Below are positions 35,916-48,720 of a stretch of DNA of 64,000 nucleotides, one piece after another. How positions within the stretch are numbered: the stretch's first letter is position 1; each line of letters starts with the position of its first letter. Origin of the DNA: Scedosporium boydii (taxonomy: Eukaryota > Ascomycota > Sordariomycetes > Microascales > Microascaceae); the NCBI GenBank assembly GCA_002221725.1, contig NJFT01000043.1, positions 162,096-226,095 of the forward strand. Direction: 5' to 3'. A program made the position numbers and the translations under genes. The notes under the pieces are model-generated. The model ran no database searches and was not told the DNA's origin. It worked only from the letters and a program-made list of their open reading frames with translations.

Positions 35916-38900
35916 TCAACCCCATCGACCACCCTCCCTCTCCGCCTCCAACCTCCTCATCCTCGCCTCCGAATCATCCCCCGAAACAACCTCGCTCCTC
36001 CGTCCCTTCCGTCTCCTCTTCCAATCCTCGTCGTCATCGCCGCGGCTCCTTTTCGAACCGGCCAGCGACGCGATCCTCTGCGCCTCCTTCAGCAGGCGCT
36101 CCCTGTCCCGGGCTTCACGCTCCAGCGTGTGCGGATCCTTGCCGCCCTTGGTCGAGGAGGCGGAAGCTTGGGAGGCCCGGCGGCCCTCGGGATGGGATGA
36201 GGACTTGGCCGGGGGTTCGAATTGTTGTTTATCTGACTTGGCGTCGGTAGCTGAGGGTGGGTCGGGAGTGTGCTTCTTGCTGCTTCGATGTCTTTCTTCT
36301 CTGCGTTCCTCTCGACGCTTTTCTCTGTCTCTGCGGTCCTTTCGGTCCCTGTCGCGGTCTTTGTCCCGCTCACGGTCTCTATCGCGATCACGATCTCGAT
36401 CTCGATCTCGATCTCGGTCACGGTCACGATCCTTCTCGCGGTCACGGTCCCTATCTCGTTCCGCACGATCATGCCGACCCTTCCTCCTCTCCCTCTCCTC
36501 ATCACGATATTTCTCCTTATCACGCCGCTTCTCCGAATCGCGATCCCTCCTGCTGCTCCTATGCCGCTTGGAGTCATCTGGCGAAGCGGACCTCGACCGC
36601 TCATGCAAGCTCTTGCCATCTTCCGTCTTCGACCGGGACTTGCTGCTAGCGCCCTCATCCTCAACGGTGGACGTGGCACCAGATGCGTGCTTCCTGCTGC
36701 TCCTGTGCTTGCCCCGCTTACGATGCTCGTCGGTACCGTCGTCTTCCACGGCTACAGACTCGGACCTATCTCGCCTGTGCCGGCGTGAGCTCTTATGCCG
36801 ACGCTTCCGGCTGCCGCTACGGCTGCGACTCCTACTCGGCACCGTGGATCTGGAGCGGTCCCTTCCGCGCTCACGATCACCATCGCCTCCGGATCTCTTC
36901 TTGTCGTAATCCTTGTCGCGGATGTCTCGGCCACTGCGGGTCCTATCCCGATCACGATCACGATCACGATCTCTATCTCGCTCACGGTCACGATCGCGGT
37001 CACGGTCACGGCTTCGGTCGCGGTAATACTCATGCTCGGAACGGGAAGGAGAACTACTCCTAGACCTATGCCTGCCGCCCTTCATGTCACCACCGCCATT
37101 CGCGTGGCTATACGGAGACGAAGCCCTATCATCGTCAACGAGAAGACCACGGGCGCGCAGGTGGGCAACACTAGTATTGGGTAGGCCCTGGCGCATTGCC
37201 TTGGGACCAGTGGGGGCGTTAAAGGGCACATCAGGGTTAGCTACCGAAGTCACCTTTCCAAAGTTCCCGCTGCCGCCGCCAGTAGTAGTGGCATCCGCAG
37301 ATACGGCACGGTCACTTTGCTCAGGATTCTGCTGCTGTTCTCCACTGTTGCCGCTGCCTACTTGATCCCCACCATGGGCGGCTGCCTCATTGGAATCATT
37401 CTTGTCAGGTTGAGAGGCGGTGGCGTCACGGTCATCAGGGCTCCCGCCTTCAGGCCGGATCTCACGGCCGAACTCATCGACTTTGGACTGCTCCCGACTG
37501 GAGGGATCATCTGTTGCCGTCACGCCGTCTTGGCTGTTATACCCCTGACCGGAGCCAGCGGTGCCTAGACCATAGGCCTGTTGTTGAGTTTGATTCTGCT
37601 GATAAGGGTATTGATGGCCGTGGGCCTGGTTGCCGCCAGAGTACCCCTGATACCGGCCGCGGCCGTAGCCGTCGTGAAAGCCCCCTCCTCGGCCGCGTCC
37701 CCTGCCGCGGTATCCGTAGTTGTTTCTCCGGTAGTCATTGAACTGGTGGCCACCAAAGTTACCTTGATTGAAACCTGTCTGCTGGTTCTGCTGCTGCTGG
37801 AATCCAGAGTTATAGTTGCCATAGTCACCGGGCCCCATGCCAAGAGAGTTTGCATGATTGTAATTATCTTGGCCGAAATTCCATGACTGCGCTTGTTCGT
37901 TCCAGTTCTCATTGGAGCCGCCCATGCCTCCCCCATAGCCCGCCATGCCCATGTTCATGCCGTTCATGCCCATGCCTTGATTGTAGCCACCGTTCATGCT
38001 CATGTACATGTTTTGCATCGCCATAGGATCCATGTTCATTCCTGCCATTCCTTGCACGCACGGATTAGCAATCTATTTCGGGGGAGATGGCAAGGGACAG
38101 AGAGAAGGGGACAGGAAGCGAGGCGGAATAGTGAAGGAGTAGGAAACATACCCATCATCGGAAAACCATTGAAGGAACCGTTCTGCATAGCCATCATCAT
38201 CTGCATCTGGTTGAAATCGCCCGTCCCGGCGAACCCCATGTTTGCAAAGGAGCCTCCGCTAGCAGCGTCGTAGCCGAAGTTCGCCCGATATTCGCTTTGG
38301 GCCTGCGCGCCGTCTTCGGCTTCCTCTTTCGCGTCAGTCCCTTCGACTTCGCCATCTGCGGGCTTGAGGACAAGCTGTTGCGATTCACCATCGTCATTCG
38401 CACCGCCCGCAGCATCGGCACCGGCTTTCTCCGCATCGGTTGGAGCAGTGTCATCCTGTATTTGATGCGTTAGCAGTGTTCCACCTTCCAGGCGAGGATG
38501 GAATATGTAGCGGTTATAGTCATACCTGATCGGTAGGCTTCTTCGCCCCGTCCTGATCGGTTTCTTCAGTTGTGGCAATCTCATTTCCCTGAGGAGCTGG
38601 AGCCACCGACTCATCTTGCGCCGCAGACGCAGGTTGTGTCTCCGCCTGCTCAGAAACCTGGCCGCCTCCAGCCGTGGTTACCGCAGACGGCGCCGGCTTC
38701 GCCTCGGCAGCTTGCACAGCGGCAGCCTGCTCAGCGGCGGCTTGCTCTTTCGCCTGCTCTTTCGCCTCCTTGAGCTTGAGGTTATCTCGCTTTTTCTCCT
38801 CGCTACGGAGGAAGACTCTCACGGTCGTGCGCAAGGACTTGTGGATCTTGCAATCATCGGCGGAGAGGGGAGAATGCTCGCAGACGGGACAAGAGGACGG

Positions 38901-39267
38901 CAGTGTAGAATGGCCTGTGACGCAAAGAGAAGTCCATAGTCAGTAATCATCTTCGATGACGTAGGCTCTTTGGAGCGAAATGAGAAATCTCGAGGTCCTA
39001 GATGAATGTACTTACAGGATTCGCATATTGCCTGCTCGCAGCACGGCAACCTGAACGCATTCACGGCGAGCTTGCTACAGTTCGCGCAGCGTAGCTTGAT
39101 AGGTATATCATCGGGAGATAGGGAGCTGAAGGGTATCTAACGTTAGCGGGTTCTGTTCATGGCGTTCGATCCAACGCGCGCCCAACGGAGAGGCAAGCGT
39201 TCAAGGGGCAGGAAAGAGCGCACCTGATAAGCTCCCTCTGGGATTCAGTAATAGTCGCGGCCGCCAT
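35916..39267 (-). CDS. RING-finger protein with long Arg-Asp/Arg-Ser repeat domain
   Basis: Five exons join in consistent phase: 39267-39224, 39125-39016, 38914-38526, 38455-38152 and 38050-35916, giving about 993 residues. The N-terminus (MAAATITESQRELI) leads into a compact Cys-only RING: C28-x2-C31, C43-C44, C49-x2-C52 and C60-x2-C63. This spacing resembles the C4C4 RING of Mpe1/RBBP6, but no DWNN domain or CCHC knuckle is present. A helical Ala/Glu segment, a Met/Gly/Asn/Gln-rich low-complexity region with RGRGRGG motifs, and a long RD/RS repeat domain follow. The tail contains RERLLKEAQRIASLAGSKR. A nuclear role in mRNA processing with ubiquitin-ligase-like activity is inferred from this composition. 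I do not recognise an established gene name. Confidence 0.85.
36350..37030 (-). repeat. Hexanucleotide-type repeats encoding RD/RS dipeptides
   Basis: Two blocks inside the RING gene (about 36350-36470 and 36930-37030) are imperfect tandem repeats of CGATCA/CGATCT/CGGTCA-type units. On the minus strand they code for alternating Arg-Asp and Arg-Glu. The reverse strand is therefore also open, which produces long spurious frames. Confidence 0.8.
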
Positions 39268-40752
39268 GTCGACGACACGGCTCAGTGCTTCTGAGACCGT
39301 CTACATAGGGCGGTTCTCGAGTGCACCCGACAAGTGGCGTCGCAGGATATCAAGAGATGAGGATAGGACGTATGTGTATGACAGTGATAATTGGTCTGTG
39401 GAATCGACTTCGCTGTGAAGAAAAGGGCCTTGTCGTCAAGATAAAGGCTCTGTTCCAGAGTTTGGCGCGGGGTTAAGGATGAATCTGATGTCTGATGCTA
39501 CGGATATGAGAGAGGCTCCCATTGCAGAAGAAAAAAAATCAGGGCGTTGGGACAGACGCGCTCCGCTCCGCTGCTCCTCCTGCTCGGGTGGGAGCCATCA
39601 CGTGACGGGTGAGAACTGGAGTACTTTGTAAACCTTGACGACACATCAATTGATCAGACTTATTCAACCCTCGTTGAGGGCAGGATCCCAATTGATCAGG
39701 CATCCAGACGTTTCCTCGACTTTATTGATCCAATGCAATTGACCTATTGATCTATTGATTTTTCTTAACGTACTTCCAGCCCAGGGACCCCGCCTGAGGC
39801 TGGCTCAGATCCTGAATTCGAGCTCCATTTCAACCAGTTACAGGACCCGTCGATGCTGCGAAGGCCGATTCTCTTCTAATCGAGTTACAAGGCCGGGCCA
39901 TACGTGTGTTGTACAGGTTGTGGGTTGTCCAGATCAACGGAGAAGTCTTGGTTCTCTGAGAAAAGCCTTATGAAATTGAACCAAGACGAAAAGCTGCTTG
40001 CTGCTCCAAACACACCATCATGCATGGGGTATATATTTTCAACATTATCTCGTCTCAACATGTCGGCGCCGAAGAGTACCACCTCCAATCCCTCTTGGTG
40101 CCCTTCCTCACCACAACGCTAATATATCGCCCACCTCACCGTCCCATCCATGCAGCTTTTATGCCGTAGACTAAGCGGAGATATTGAAGACGTAGAAACA
40201 ATAAGAGCAAGATGACGGCAAGATAAAAAAGAGAAGCTAAAGCAGAAACAGGTGGACGTAAACAGAAAACCGCAGACATAGTATAGATGGGCCGTTGTAT
40301 CTACCATTATGAAGAGTGGGCGTTCTCTCATTTTCGGTTCTGCCGCCCCAAAGAGATGCATATACAGGCTCGAAGAGGTATTTCGTCTTCATCATGTTGA
40401 ACGTTGCCTGTTCTCGTTCCACGAAACAATGTCCACCATTGCCAACCTATAAGAACGCCCAAATGACTCGAGACGGTGCGAAGAGGAAAAAAAAAGGGTT
40501 GAGAGAAGAAAATGAAAAGAGAAAAAAGAAACACACGTCCACCAAGCTATCAACATGGACTAAAAACCAATTGCAAAATTATCCGACGCTAATGAAAGAA
40601 CTGAAATGGCGAAAGTAACCACTCTATAACCACAGAGCGTTTTAGCTGAAGGGGCAGATGACGCTGTGCCTTCCTGGGTATAGACGACGACCGTCGTCGT
40701 CAAAAGAATCGGGGTCGTACACGTTCGTCATCGGCCGGGGGGTACGGGTCTC
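39268..40752. other. Intergenic region between the RING gene start and the kinase stop
   Basis: About 1.5 kb between two minus-strand genes should hold the RING gene promoter and the kinase 3' UTR. No open frame is supported. Confidence 0.5.
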
Positions 40753-43452
40753 TTATTTAGCATGCTTCTTGAATGCAAGCAGCTCGGCGAGGCTGGCGAG
40801 CGGACATCCATGTTTCAGGAAGTCGTGCTGTAGCAACTCGTCGGCCGAGGCACGGCACTTGACCTCGACGCAAAGACAGACGGACAAGAAGGCCTTGAGC
40901 TCCTTGCTGATCCTCTCTGGCTTCTTCAACCTCGGTGTTCCGTTCGTAGCGATGAGGTACAGAGCCTTGAGGGGTTCTTCGTTCAGATACGGGGGTTCGG
41001 ACTCGATCATCTCAATCGCCATGATACCGAGTGACCAAATGTCGACCTTGGGGCCGTATTCCTTTTGCTTGACTACTTCCGGGGCCATCCAGTAAGGAGT
41101 GCCAACCATAGTGGCACGCTTCGACTTGGAGTCCGTAAGCTTAGCGCAGAAGCCAAAATCAGCTGCATTACCCGGTTAGCATTCTCTGCCACTAAACTTG
41201 TTGCCCATTGATACATGGAGATCATCACTTACTAATCTTGACATTGCCGCGAGCGTCGAGCAGGACGTTATCAGATTTGATGTCTCGGTGAATAATCTTC
41301 TGGGAGTGCAGGTGCTGAAGACCGCGGCATGTCTGCAAAATGACAAACAGAGTTAGCATTTCATCAGTAGAAACCCAGTTGTCAAGACAAGGAAAACAAA
41401 ACATCAACGTACCTCGAGACAGATGGTAGAAATTTGCTCTTCTGTAATGGTGGGGTTGTTGTCAATAACATCAGTAAGGGCGCCTCCCTCCATGTACTCC
41501 ATGACCACCCAGAGTTCGGCATTGTTGTTCCGAAGGAAGGCATCCAAGAAGTTGACGATGTTCTTATGCCGGCTGTCCTTCATGACCATGATCTCGTTGA
41601 CGATGAGTTCCTTCCTTGGCTGGTGTGCGAGATCCATCTGCTTGATAGCAACCTGAGCCCGGGGTCCTTGCTGGCGGAGAACCTCACGGGCGATGGGAGA
41701 AACGGCACCCTCCTTGACCTTAGCAACGTAGACGGAGCCGGAAGCACCCTGACCAATCTTCTTCTGCTTGGAATATGACAAGTTAGGGTCGTCCTTCGAA
41801 ACAACCTCCCTTAGCCTAGCCATAACCTCGCTCTCAGACATGGTAGACATGCGCTGATCCTGCTTGCGTTCTGCAGCGGTCGGCTTGGCGGTGAGCGCGG
41901 CTTCGGCAGCCCTGACAGCATCGGCTTGCTGTTGTGCGGCGCTTGGCTTGGGCGCGACGTTGAGAGGCTTAACAGGCGCGGGAAGGCGGGAGGGAGGAGG
42001 GTTGCCGGAAGGACCGTTGGGCCGGGCGGAGGAGGCGGCGCCGCCGTTCTGGTACCGAGCAGGGCTGCTCTGGCCAGGGGCTGGTCGGGATTGAGAGCTC
42101 GAGCTCATGCCGGGTTGAGCAATGGGAGGGCGAGAGCCGGAGCCGGTGGGAGCAGGCGGGGCGGGACGCTGAGCGCGAAGCGGCTGTATGGGACCCTTTG
42201 CAGGTGCGGGAGGCGCGGCACGTGTGGGGTTGTATCGGTCGGGGGTCGATGATGGACCGCCGCCATAGCCTCCAAGCTCTTGCTGCGCGATCGGGGTCTT
42301 TGTCTTGGGGATGGAGGCATTATAGGCTTCCATATCCCGTCGGTTCTGCTCCTCGATGTCGCGCTGGCGCTGAGCCTCGATCTGCTTCATGCGCTGCTCG
42401 TCTCGCATCGAGTCTTGAGACACGTAGTTGGATGCCATCCCTTGCATCTGCGAGCGTTGTTGCTGTTGTTCAGTCGGAGAGGGGCGGCGAGGAGTGTTTT
42501 GGGCTGATTGCGAAGGAATGGTATTGTATGCAGGGCGCTGCGGCTGCTGCTGTTGCTGGGGCTGCATAGGTCGCGGGGGAGCGACAGTCGAGCCCCCAGT
42601 GTTGTAACCATAGGGCTTAGGCTGTTGGCTGGAGGCGGGTGTGGGAGTGAGTCCGGGGTATTGGGCGGGGTTTTCTTGCCTCTTGGTAAGATCGGAGTAG
42701 AAATCAAGAACCTCGAAAACCGCTTGGGGGTTTCGCTCGTAGTCCTCCTTCGTGATCGCCGACGAATTGAGCAGTTTGGACCATTCGGGCGGCAAACCGA
42801 CGAAATCGCCCGTCTGAGGATCGAAGCCGACGTGGACCGCGTGCGAGAAGTTGGTGGGGTTACTGACGCCGCCCATCCCAGGGCAGGAGCCGTATATTAG
42901 GTCAATCCATTCGTAGAGATCATCGTCGCCCTTTACTCTGATCTGCAGGGTGCGGACAGTACCATCGTCGTCGCCGGGGCTAGTCGAACTGCCGCCCGTG
43001 TTGCGCTTGATCTCGAAAATCGTTCCAGCGGCTTCGACCCGGCCGACATTTACCACATCTTTAAGGTAAAGCGTGTATGAAATCTTGCCCCCCTCGGCCT
43101 TGTGGAAATCGAGCGATTCTTTTCGCAGGATTAGGTATTTCGCCTTCCAAGGCTGGATGAAGTTCTTGCTCTCTTTAACCTGAGCCCAGCCCTCCTTCTT
43201 TATCGCCACACCTCCTAGGCCGTCAGTGTTGTTGGCCAGCTGACGAGCGGCAAGGGGCAGAGAGATTGTGGAGCCAGTGTATGTGGAGGTCGCGGTGCTT
43301 CGGATGGGGGAAATGACCATGTTGGCCATGCTTCCAGGGAGATTGGCATCGGGGGTAAGGTTGAGGCGAGGTCGGTCGGTCGGCGGCCGGGGAGCAGGGC
43401 CCGGGTTCATGAACGAGTTCGCCGAGTAGATACTATCCGCATTGTTAGCCAT
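40753..43452 (-). CDS. CLA4: PAK-family kinase with PH and CRIB domains (Cla4 type)
   Basis: Cla4-type p21-activated kinases act downstream of Cdc42/Rac in polarity, septation and hyphal growth. Exons 43452-41413, 41332-41233 and 41162-40753 give 849 residues (donors GTACGT and GTAAGT; acceptors TGCAG). A PH domain spans about 81-187. The CRIB motif [16 protein letters not shown] begins near 196. A Gln/Pro-rich linker fills about 250-530. The kinase domain starts near 560 with the glycine loop [17 protein letters not shown] lysine near 604, HRDIKSDN with catalytic Asp near 697, DFG at about 715-717 and [10 protein letters not shown]. The PH plus CRIB order separates it from Ste20. The first ATG in frame is at 43452. 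A short ATG frame at 44078-44062 followed by GTACGT could be a 5' leader exon or uORF, but it cannot be joined in frame. Confidence 0.95.
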
Positions 43453-46400
43453 GATAGACACCGGTAGGCCAGCGCGGTCAGAGGCAAGGCGGGCGATGGC
43501 TTCGGTAAATTGTTCGAAGACAATAAGGGGAAGGAGGGGCTAAGGGGGCAGGCGGTATCTTGGGGAACAAAGCCGCTTCTGCTGAAGGAAAAGGAGGAAA
43601 AAGAGGAGGGGAAATAATAGCAAAGGGGCACAAAATCGAGCTTTTCAGAATAAACTGGGCTGTGAAGAGTAGCAATTCACAGTCGTGGAAAGGGACTTGT
43701 GCGAAGGGGAAGATGGGCACATAAGAGGCGGTAGAATGGGGGGGACGAGGAATTGGAGTGTGGGTTGATTTGATGTTGGCGAAGTGACAACCAGCACAAG
43801 GATCAAGTGCTTGGGGTCACTAGAGCACAGAGACCAATTCCGCAGAGGATCAATACCCCACCTCCAGCCTCACAGTATTTGATTCCTGCCTTTAATCACA
43901 GTGGAGAAAGCCACTAAGATTAAAGCCCGAGGGACAGAGGGATGATTCTCGATGGTTGCTGGAACAAGAGAACCAAAATCATTGATGACTTCGAGGTGGC
44001 ATTGGGTTGAGGACAAAGGTGATAATGGTGCAGAGTAAAAAGGGAGAAATCGTATACGTACCCGTTAGACGCCGCCATTGTGACTTTGAGGCGACAAGAA
44101 GGCGCCTGTGAGGAGCAAGGGGATCACAAGGATATGGACACTCTCGATGGTGCTGGATAGGAGTGGATATCTTTGGAATGTCAGCAAACACGACTGCAGC
44201 AATTGAGACCTCGCTTCAATGTTGAAATGACAATGCAAAGGAATAAGCGCAGCCAAATCCGAAATCCCGTCTCCAATGTCAAGTCCCTAGCTACTTCGTC
44301 GGACGATGAAAGACGGAGCGAGGACGTGAAAGACGGAGCGAGGACGAGGGCGAGGGCGGAGGGCGAGGGCGATGAGGGCGATGAGGGCGATGGTCACAAA
44401 GTTAGGTAAGGCGGCGGGCAATCGATAGATAGTGCTGGTAGGAGCGAGCGACGGCGACGAGCCGGGAAGTGGATTAATTCGGACGCGCTAGACGGGGCAG
44501 GTGCGACTGATGATTGATGATGGAAAAGATACGAACCCTTTTTGGTTAAATCGTATGTGTTTTCTCGAGTCCGGTCGAGCAGTCGCGGTCTTTCAAACGG
44601 ACAGATGAGCACAGAGAGACGATGTTGGTTGCGGAAAGTGGCATGCGGAGACTCCTTGGCCAGGGGGTTGGAGAGAATAGGAGACCGTCGCCCTAGGAAT
44701 TTGAAGGCGGAATCGCTGTGTTTCGGAAGAGGGAGAGGTCAAAATCGTTCGTCTTTGGTCGAAAAGTATTAATAAAAAGAAATCGATATTCCGTCTTCTG
44801 CTGGTCGAGCCCGATGAATGTCGTCGGTGGGTGGAGGAAGGATGGATGTGGTCGACTATTACTTCGTCCTTTGGCAATAAACACGGAGCTGCAAAGCGGG
44901 GTTCCAAGACGGCGAGAGGGAGGCGAGCAAGACGTTGGGCGACTCTTGGTCTTTTGGAATTCGAGTCTCAAGACAAGGAGATGAGTGAGCAGTTATGACA
45001 GGGGTTCTGGCAATCAATCTGCTACTTCGTAATACTTGTCGCCCGTTTGAGTACAAGAGAAGCTGCAGAGGCCCGAGGCGTCCACGATCCGAAAAGGTGA
45101 AGGGATGGACAAGAGCTGGCGATGTCCAGAGCAAGGAGGATGGCAGGGAGTAAATAAAATGTAAAGAAACAAAATAATAAGGCATCCGAAACTGGAGAAG
45201 TTGGGTATTGTCAGAAAGGGATGCAGAGACTCCAAGGCCGCTTGTCGTGCATGGCATGCAACCTGAGCCGATCGAAATAGTACCAAGTGCGAAGTACCTC
45301 CTCACCCAACGCCAACTGCCAGCGTCGGCAAGATTGTCTGATTGGAACTTGATTTGAATCGCTGCTTCCCTGTTGCAAGTGCGTTGTTGTTTGCCGCACA
45401 GATCAATCATGGGTGGAAGGTGCTACGCTCTGGTGGGTTCGTAACTGGGCCTGGAACGAGGACCACTAAAGGGACGGCGGTAATTGGCAGGTGCAAGCCT
45501 CCTCAGGGGGAGATTGGAAATGTGTGTGTGCGAGACTTGGCGGGACTCCTTCTAAACAGTGTAGAATCCACATCGAATCATTGACACTGACTGCATCCTT
45601 GCGCCAATTTTCTGAGAGAAGTCCGTGTTCCACCTTGTGACGAACACTGTCTAGGTCTAACCTAGCTCCAAGGGAGAAGTACATACAAACGTGCAGGATG
45701 TGAACCCCTACTCCTCCCTCAATTGCTCTGGCTTGGCATCAATTGATGGTGGGGTCGAGGGATTTGAACAGAATGAACCCTCTCACTCCTGGTTTTTTAT
45801 CAAATCTACGAGGAGCAACTGGAAATGGACGACCAGATCAATCGCATAGACATCGGAGTCCGTGGAAGGCTACACTAGGGAAAACGCTCGATGCACTCGA
45901 TTGGATCAATTCATGATGTATCAGTCCACCCCAGGCTCAGAGCTGCCCTGGCCTGGTCTTTCGTCAACCCCACCACTTCCACACACAATGTTCGCCTCCG
46001 AGCCAACCCTGAGTTTGAGATCTCCCCGGCGCCAATGCCTTTTATTGGCAGCCTCCGGAATTGGTGGACCGCTCTTGCATGTCGGCGATCTGATCTCTTG
46101 TCTTACCACATATTATTAGGCGATGCCACGAAGAGACCGATCCCTCTTTAACGGCCAGTCGAGTAACTTGCTTTAAATGTTTTGATTCCAGCAAATTTGT
46201 TCCAAATCCTCGAGTAATCTAGCAGTCGATGTCATTTCACTCATCAGTCAGACTAGCCTCCAGCATCGAAGCAGCCTCCGTGCTCCTTTGGCCACCCGGA
46301 CGCCCTAAGCTCCTGACTTCTTCAGGCGCATTATTGCCCATTACCTCCGAGGTTGATCACCATCTCCCTCACTCCCCAAAACAGATAATGGATAATAATA

Positions 46401-48720
46401 TTAATAATACGGACGGACCTACCCGGACAAACATGGGAATAAGAATATCTGGAGCAGGGAAGCACACGGTTGTCTGCGAAGAGCTGTTCCGAATTTACAG
46501 CCAGCGTGTTGCCATGCCCCTCTTACCGAGCCCGGACTATCAGGGCAGAAGATGAAACACCCGGGCTTCTCCTTCATCCGCCACCCTTCCAACAAATTCG
46601 CCTTCGTTTTACGCATCGCGATCCTTCCGTCCCATCTCTCCCACGCTGTGTGCCGTGGCGGAAACAAGGACTGGGTTTCAAATCTCAATATAGGCAAATC
46701 CCCAAGTCCCTCCCTTCCTCATGTAGCAAGTCTGGAAGCCCAGCAGCCTTCTTTTGGATCATCTTCGCATATCCACTCCCTCGTTAATCTTCAAAACCGG
46801 TTTCTGTAGGCGCGCCCGATTCCAAAGCCCCAGTGTCCCTATGGAGAACATCGGGGACCTACAGGGGTCTGGACCCAAGATCTCTCACCTCAGCAAATAC
46901 TTCGTAGTCTTATATTCAGCACTGCCGTTTCAATCCCTCGGCTTGCGTTCCGACGAGGAGCAGGCACTACGTCATGCTGGAGAGTTGACGCCGTCTCATC
47001 CCTGCGAAGGCATCAACAATCCAGAGATATACACTGCACGGGTAAAGCATTGATGCGAACTAAGTTAACTAAGCTAGGTAGTTTCGTAATGCTGTTCGCT
47101 CAGGCCGGTCTTTCCCCGGAGGCCGTATTATTCGATTTGTGCCGCGGTTTTCACATAAAGATGGCGTCAAAGTATTTCCAGAACACACTTGCAACCCCAC
47201 ATCTGGTCAAGAATAGAAAGCCTAAAAAGGGCAATCACAGGTCTTGGTCATGCCATGGGCTCAGTGGGAACTGCTGCAGTCGCGCAAGTTGATTTTTATT
47301 TATAGATCAATGAGTTTCAAATTTCAACATCTAAAAGACAATTAGGAAATAGCCGGAGAAATGTTTCTTTCGCAGGCATACCTTCGTACTTCGTCCCTGT
47401 TCCCAACTTGTTGGCGGCCTTTGATCCACCAATGGCCTAAACTCGCATCTTCCCCAACGCGATCGAGGTCTCCCGCGGCTCTTGTCCGAACACGCCGTCT
47501 CGACCAGCAAGTCCACCCTGCCTCTCATAAATGGAGATACAAAACTGCTTTACAAGACTCGAAACGTATTTCAGTCTCTGCGGATTAGGAAATCCAGAGC
47601 ACCCTTTTGCCATGCCGATTGGCCGCTTCGTCTCAGCCCCATCGAGACAAATCGTATCCATATCATAGGCATCAAGATCGCCTAATAGGAGTTGATATGA
47701 TGCACTCTCTCGAAACTCCTAGGTCTTTTATGAGGGCAGATTTCTTCCGCCTCTTCTGCTTCGTTTTAGGTATAGGCTCATTTGGAGTTTTCAATGTTGG
47801 CGTTGGCTTTTCGATAGCCGCCTCAGGTGAGGCTGGCTGGTCTTCCAATATCTTCGCGCTTGCTTCCTCGCATCAGCGGGGCTGCTCACAACGATCCTGG
47901 TTCTATCATCGTGAGTAGCTCGATGCCAAAATCGTCTAGATACAGCGATAAAATCTACACATCAACATTGTCCCCAGAACTGGGCTTTCAGTGTGGTTGG
48001 CGTCCGCTGTGGTGGGTGTGCTTGGCCTGCTGATTGGGAGCCTCAATCTGCCACCCCGGTTAAAGTTGCTGCAATGCCAAAAATGGCCCAAACTTGCAGG
48101 GGTTAGTTTCTAGACCCCATGTACAATATGTAGGGTTTCTACTCCCCCTGTCTTTGTTGCTGTGAAATTGATTTACTGTTGCTAGTGCTCATTATCTAGG
48201 AGTCTTCGAATCTAACTGCCTTAATTCTTTCTCAATAGAGGACATGGGCCATCAAGACACTGTAAAGATAAACTTTATGCTTAATAGAGCTGAAATGATT
48301 GTAGAAGCAAGATAAGCTAGGCAAATAGATAACTTACAGGTATTGCTTTTCCAGTGTTGGAGGCCCTTTAAATTCCCCCCTTAATAGGCTTGTATCGCCT
48401 TGTGGTAATGGATCCTCTGCGTATTCCTATCGGCAGCAAGTCGGCGTCTTGACTGCCGATTCTCAAGAACTCAACCATTCGTAGGAAGATGCCTTCAAGA
48501 GTAAACGTTTATTGATCGACAACGACTCCTCCCATGTCCGGCTCGCCCGGCGGTTGTCCTGTTCGAATTCTCTAATAACATTGTGTCATTTTTGGAACTT
48601 TTTGGTTCATTCAAGAGCGTCGCTCTTGAATCATATGTTTTTCCACAGGATGAAGCGTGCTATTCGTGATGTCCGTCCCAGATTCCCTTGCTCCGGCCGC
48701 ATCCTGCACTAGGCAAACCC
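43453..48720. other. 5.3-kb gene-free region upstream of the PAK kinase
   Basis: No supported gene lies between the kinase start and the argininosuccinate lyase stop. The first 1.3 kb above the kinase is probably its 5' leader and promoter and is pyrimidine-rich on the coding strand. TACGAAGTA nonamers in reverse occur at 45023 and 46898. The stretch 48060-48400 is noticeably AT-rich and may be decayed repeat sequence. Confidence 0.5.
44307..44391. repeat. Tandem 20-base duplication and GAGGGCGAT repeat
   Basis: A 20-base unit starting TGAAAGACGG is perfectly duplicated at 44307-44326 and 44327-44346. It is followed by GAGGGC units and about three copies of GAGGGCGAT. It lies about 0.9 kb upstream of the kinase start. 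Confidence 0.85.

Noticed and set aside
36127..36909. Long plus-strand frame rich in Ser/Arg opposite the RING gene
   Set aside because: It is the mirror of the RD/RS codon repeats and has no independent support.
44062..44078. ATG plus 14 bases followed by GTACGT as a first coding exon of the PAK kinase
   Set aside because: No acceptor upstream of 43452 joins it in frame without a stop; at most a uORF or noncoding leader exon.
45750..45790. TTCAAATC-like T-loop on the minus strand
   Set aside because: The bases on each side do not pair and no cloverleaf forms.
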